A stretch of DNA of 64,000 nt from Streptococcus hillyeri (GTDB taxonomy: Bacteria > Bacillota > Bacilli > Lactobacillales > Streptococcaceae), in the NCBI RefSeq assembly GCF_003686955.1, contig NZ_RCVM01000003.1, positions 102,559 through 166,558 on the forward strand, given 5' to 3'. The first letter of the stretch is position 1, and each line of letters opens with the position of its first letter. Position numbers and translations under genes: made by a program. The notes beneath the pieces are model-generated. The model was not told the origin of the DNA. It saw nothing but the letters and a program-made list of their open reading frames with translations, and searched no databases. This document shows, one piece after another, positions 63,099 through 64,000 of this stretch.

Positions 63099-63783
63099 AC
63101 TTATATCCTATCCCTCTTAATGTCTTAATATAAACGGGGTTCTTGGCATCATCCTCAATCTTATCACGGAGGTTAGAAACATGGACAACAATGGTATTAT
63201 CATCTCCCTCCATATACTGGGAACGACCATTGATTTCCTCATAAAGCTGCAATTTAGTAAAAATTTGCCCTGGATATTTCATCAATTTTTGTAAGATTTT
63301 AAACTCAGTTGCTGTTAAAGGAATGATCTCATCGTTTTTATTAAGAATAGCTTCATCAACATTCAACCGTAAACTGCCAACTATGATTTCCTTTGACTCT
63401 TTATTAGCCGGCCCATTTAACTCATAATATCTTCTTAAATGAGATTGCACACGTGCCACAATTTCCAATGAATTAAAAGGTTTCGTCACGTAATCATCAG
63501 CACCGATATTTAGCCCTAAAATCTTATCTACATCAGATATTTTAGCAGACAAAATGATAATCGGAATATTACTATCTTGTCTAATCAATTTCGTTAGCCC
63601 GTAACCATCTAGTTTAGGCATCATGATATCAACAATAGCCAAGTCTACCTCATGACTTTTAAAAAGATCATAAGCAGCTTCACCATCATGAGCTACCAAC
63701 ACCTTATAGGCTGAACTTTCCAAATATAATTGTAACAATTCTACAATATCGTGATCATCTTCAGCAAGTAGTATCGTATGCAT
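63082..63783 (-). CDS. OmpR/PhoB-family response regulator
   Basis: A 233-residue two-component regulator. Receiver domain MHTILLAEDDHD with acidic pocket D9/D10, phospho-Asp D52 in IVDIMMP, S79 and K101 in VTKPF. The C-terminal winged helix ends ISNLRDKIEDD-type helix (VVHVSNLRDKIEDDAKNPVY) and IKTLRGIGYKFE. The frame stays open to 63846, but the ATG at 63783 gives the exact receiver start. It is first in the operon with the kinase. Target genes are not evident; no efflux or wall genes directly beside it in the window. Confidence 0.92.
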   Translation of the reverse strand: MHTILLAEDDHDIVELLQLYLESSAYKVLVAHDGEAAYDLFKSHEVDLAIVDIMMPKLDGYGLTKLIRQDSNIPIIILSAKISDVDKILGLNIGADDYVTKPFNSLEIVARVQSHLRRYYELNGPANKESKEIIVGSLRLNVDEAILNKNDEIIPLTATEFKILQKLMKYPGQIFTKLQLYEEINGRSQYMEGDDNTIVVHVSNLRDKIEDDAKNPVYIKTLRGIGYKFEKQI

Positions 63784-63931
63784 AACTTTCGCCTCTTTCT
63801 TTATTGACTTCAACATCTTTCTCTTTATTTTAGCATTTTTAAGCAATTATGAAAATAATCATAGCCAAAATGACACGACAAACGCATGAAATCTTCTATT
63901 TCCATTTTGCAAGTGTTGAAAGTTTTTTGCC

Positions 63932-64000
63932 CTAAAGCAATTGTTTTAAATACTTGTCAAAGGACAGACTTAGGGCATATTTCTTACGACGCAGACTCAT
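63932..64000 (-). CDS. Possible C-terminal fragment of a gene beyond the window
   Basis: A frame open to the right edge ends MSLRRKKYALSLSFDKYLKQ then LL and a stop at 63932. The Met is at the window edge and may be internal. GCCCTAA/TTAGGGC arms (63930-63983) overlap the stop. Too short to identify. Confidence 0.25.
   Translation of the reverse strand: MSLRRKKYALSLSFDKYLKQLL

Overview
The window is a stretch of low-GC Firmicute chromosome and reads as Streptococcus throughout. Support comes from gene content and neighbourhoods: divergent ccpA/pepQ, a pavA/rqcH homologue next to a CpsY-type LysR regulator, rpiA-deoB-punA-deoD, a paired glycolipid glycosyltransferase locus, an LPXTG pullulanase with a KxYKxGKxW-type signal peptide, an MntE homologue, and an AdcR-type palindrome at the alternative S14 gene. 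The species cannot be fixed from this sequence. There are no rRNA genes, no tRNA genes and no CRISPR array.

Layout. 1-4946 (mostly minus): truncated murD, a membrane-anchored serine hydrolase, sodA with the ghost of a second sodA tail behind it, a lipoprotein, and holA. 4969-6931: a 1.93-kb accessory segment bounded by a 29-bp direct repeat, carrying a MazEF/PemIK-type toxin-antitoxin pair and an Excalibur-domain protein. 6971-11314: a DUF3042 gene, clpP with both CtsR and CIRCE operators, upp, an acetyltransferase remnant, a methyltransferase and a Har/RclA-like flavoprotein. 11456-20416: an amino acid symporter under a tandem glycine riboswitch, mntE, pepF, trmL behind an attenuator-like leader, ribU under an FMN riboswitch, and a PAP2 phosphatase. 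20417-31750: rqcH/pavA, a LysR gene, then the minus-strand nucleoside operon rpiA-deoB-arsC-punA-lemA-like-deoD-HEPN-like, with mnmE and a lipid kinase beyond. 32048-33202: an IS110-family transposase. 33460-41884: thrS preceded by a T-box and a MazG-like gene, two glycolipid glycosyltransferases, ccpA, pepQ and a metallophosphoesterase. 42315-51455: a very large pullulanase and a P-type ATPase under a manganese (yybP-ykoY) riboswitch. 51668-64000: a VOC protein, ftsK, an unknown membrane protein, a lipoprotein cyclophilin, DUF4230 and DUF1846 proteins, a CPBP protease, zinc-independent S14 and a two-component system.

Metal homeostasis recurs: Mn superoxide dismutase, two candidate Mn exporters (MntE and the riboswitch-controlled ATPase), and an S14 paralogue with two AdcR-type palindromes. 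Regulation by RNA is unusually visible, with glycine, FMN, Mn2+ and T-box leaders plus two leaders I cannot assign. Carbon control appears as ccpA itself and a cre-like site inside the pullulanase promoter.

Intergenic regions are crowded with short non-coding repeats: a 100-400 bp MITE-like family with inverted ends, shared modules in both orientations, and a separate palindromic family. The observations I rate most worth following are the HEPN-motif protein translationally coupled to deoD, the repeat-bounded toxin-antitoxin segment, the sodA ghost tail, the unassigned trmL leader, and a series of genes whose -10 box lies only 6-9 nt before the start codon, suggesting leaderless mRNAs.
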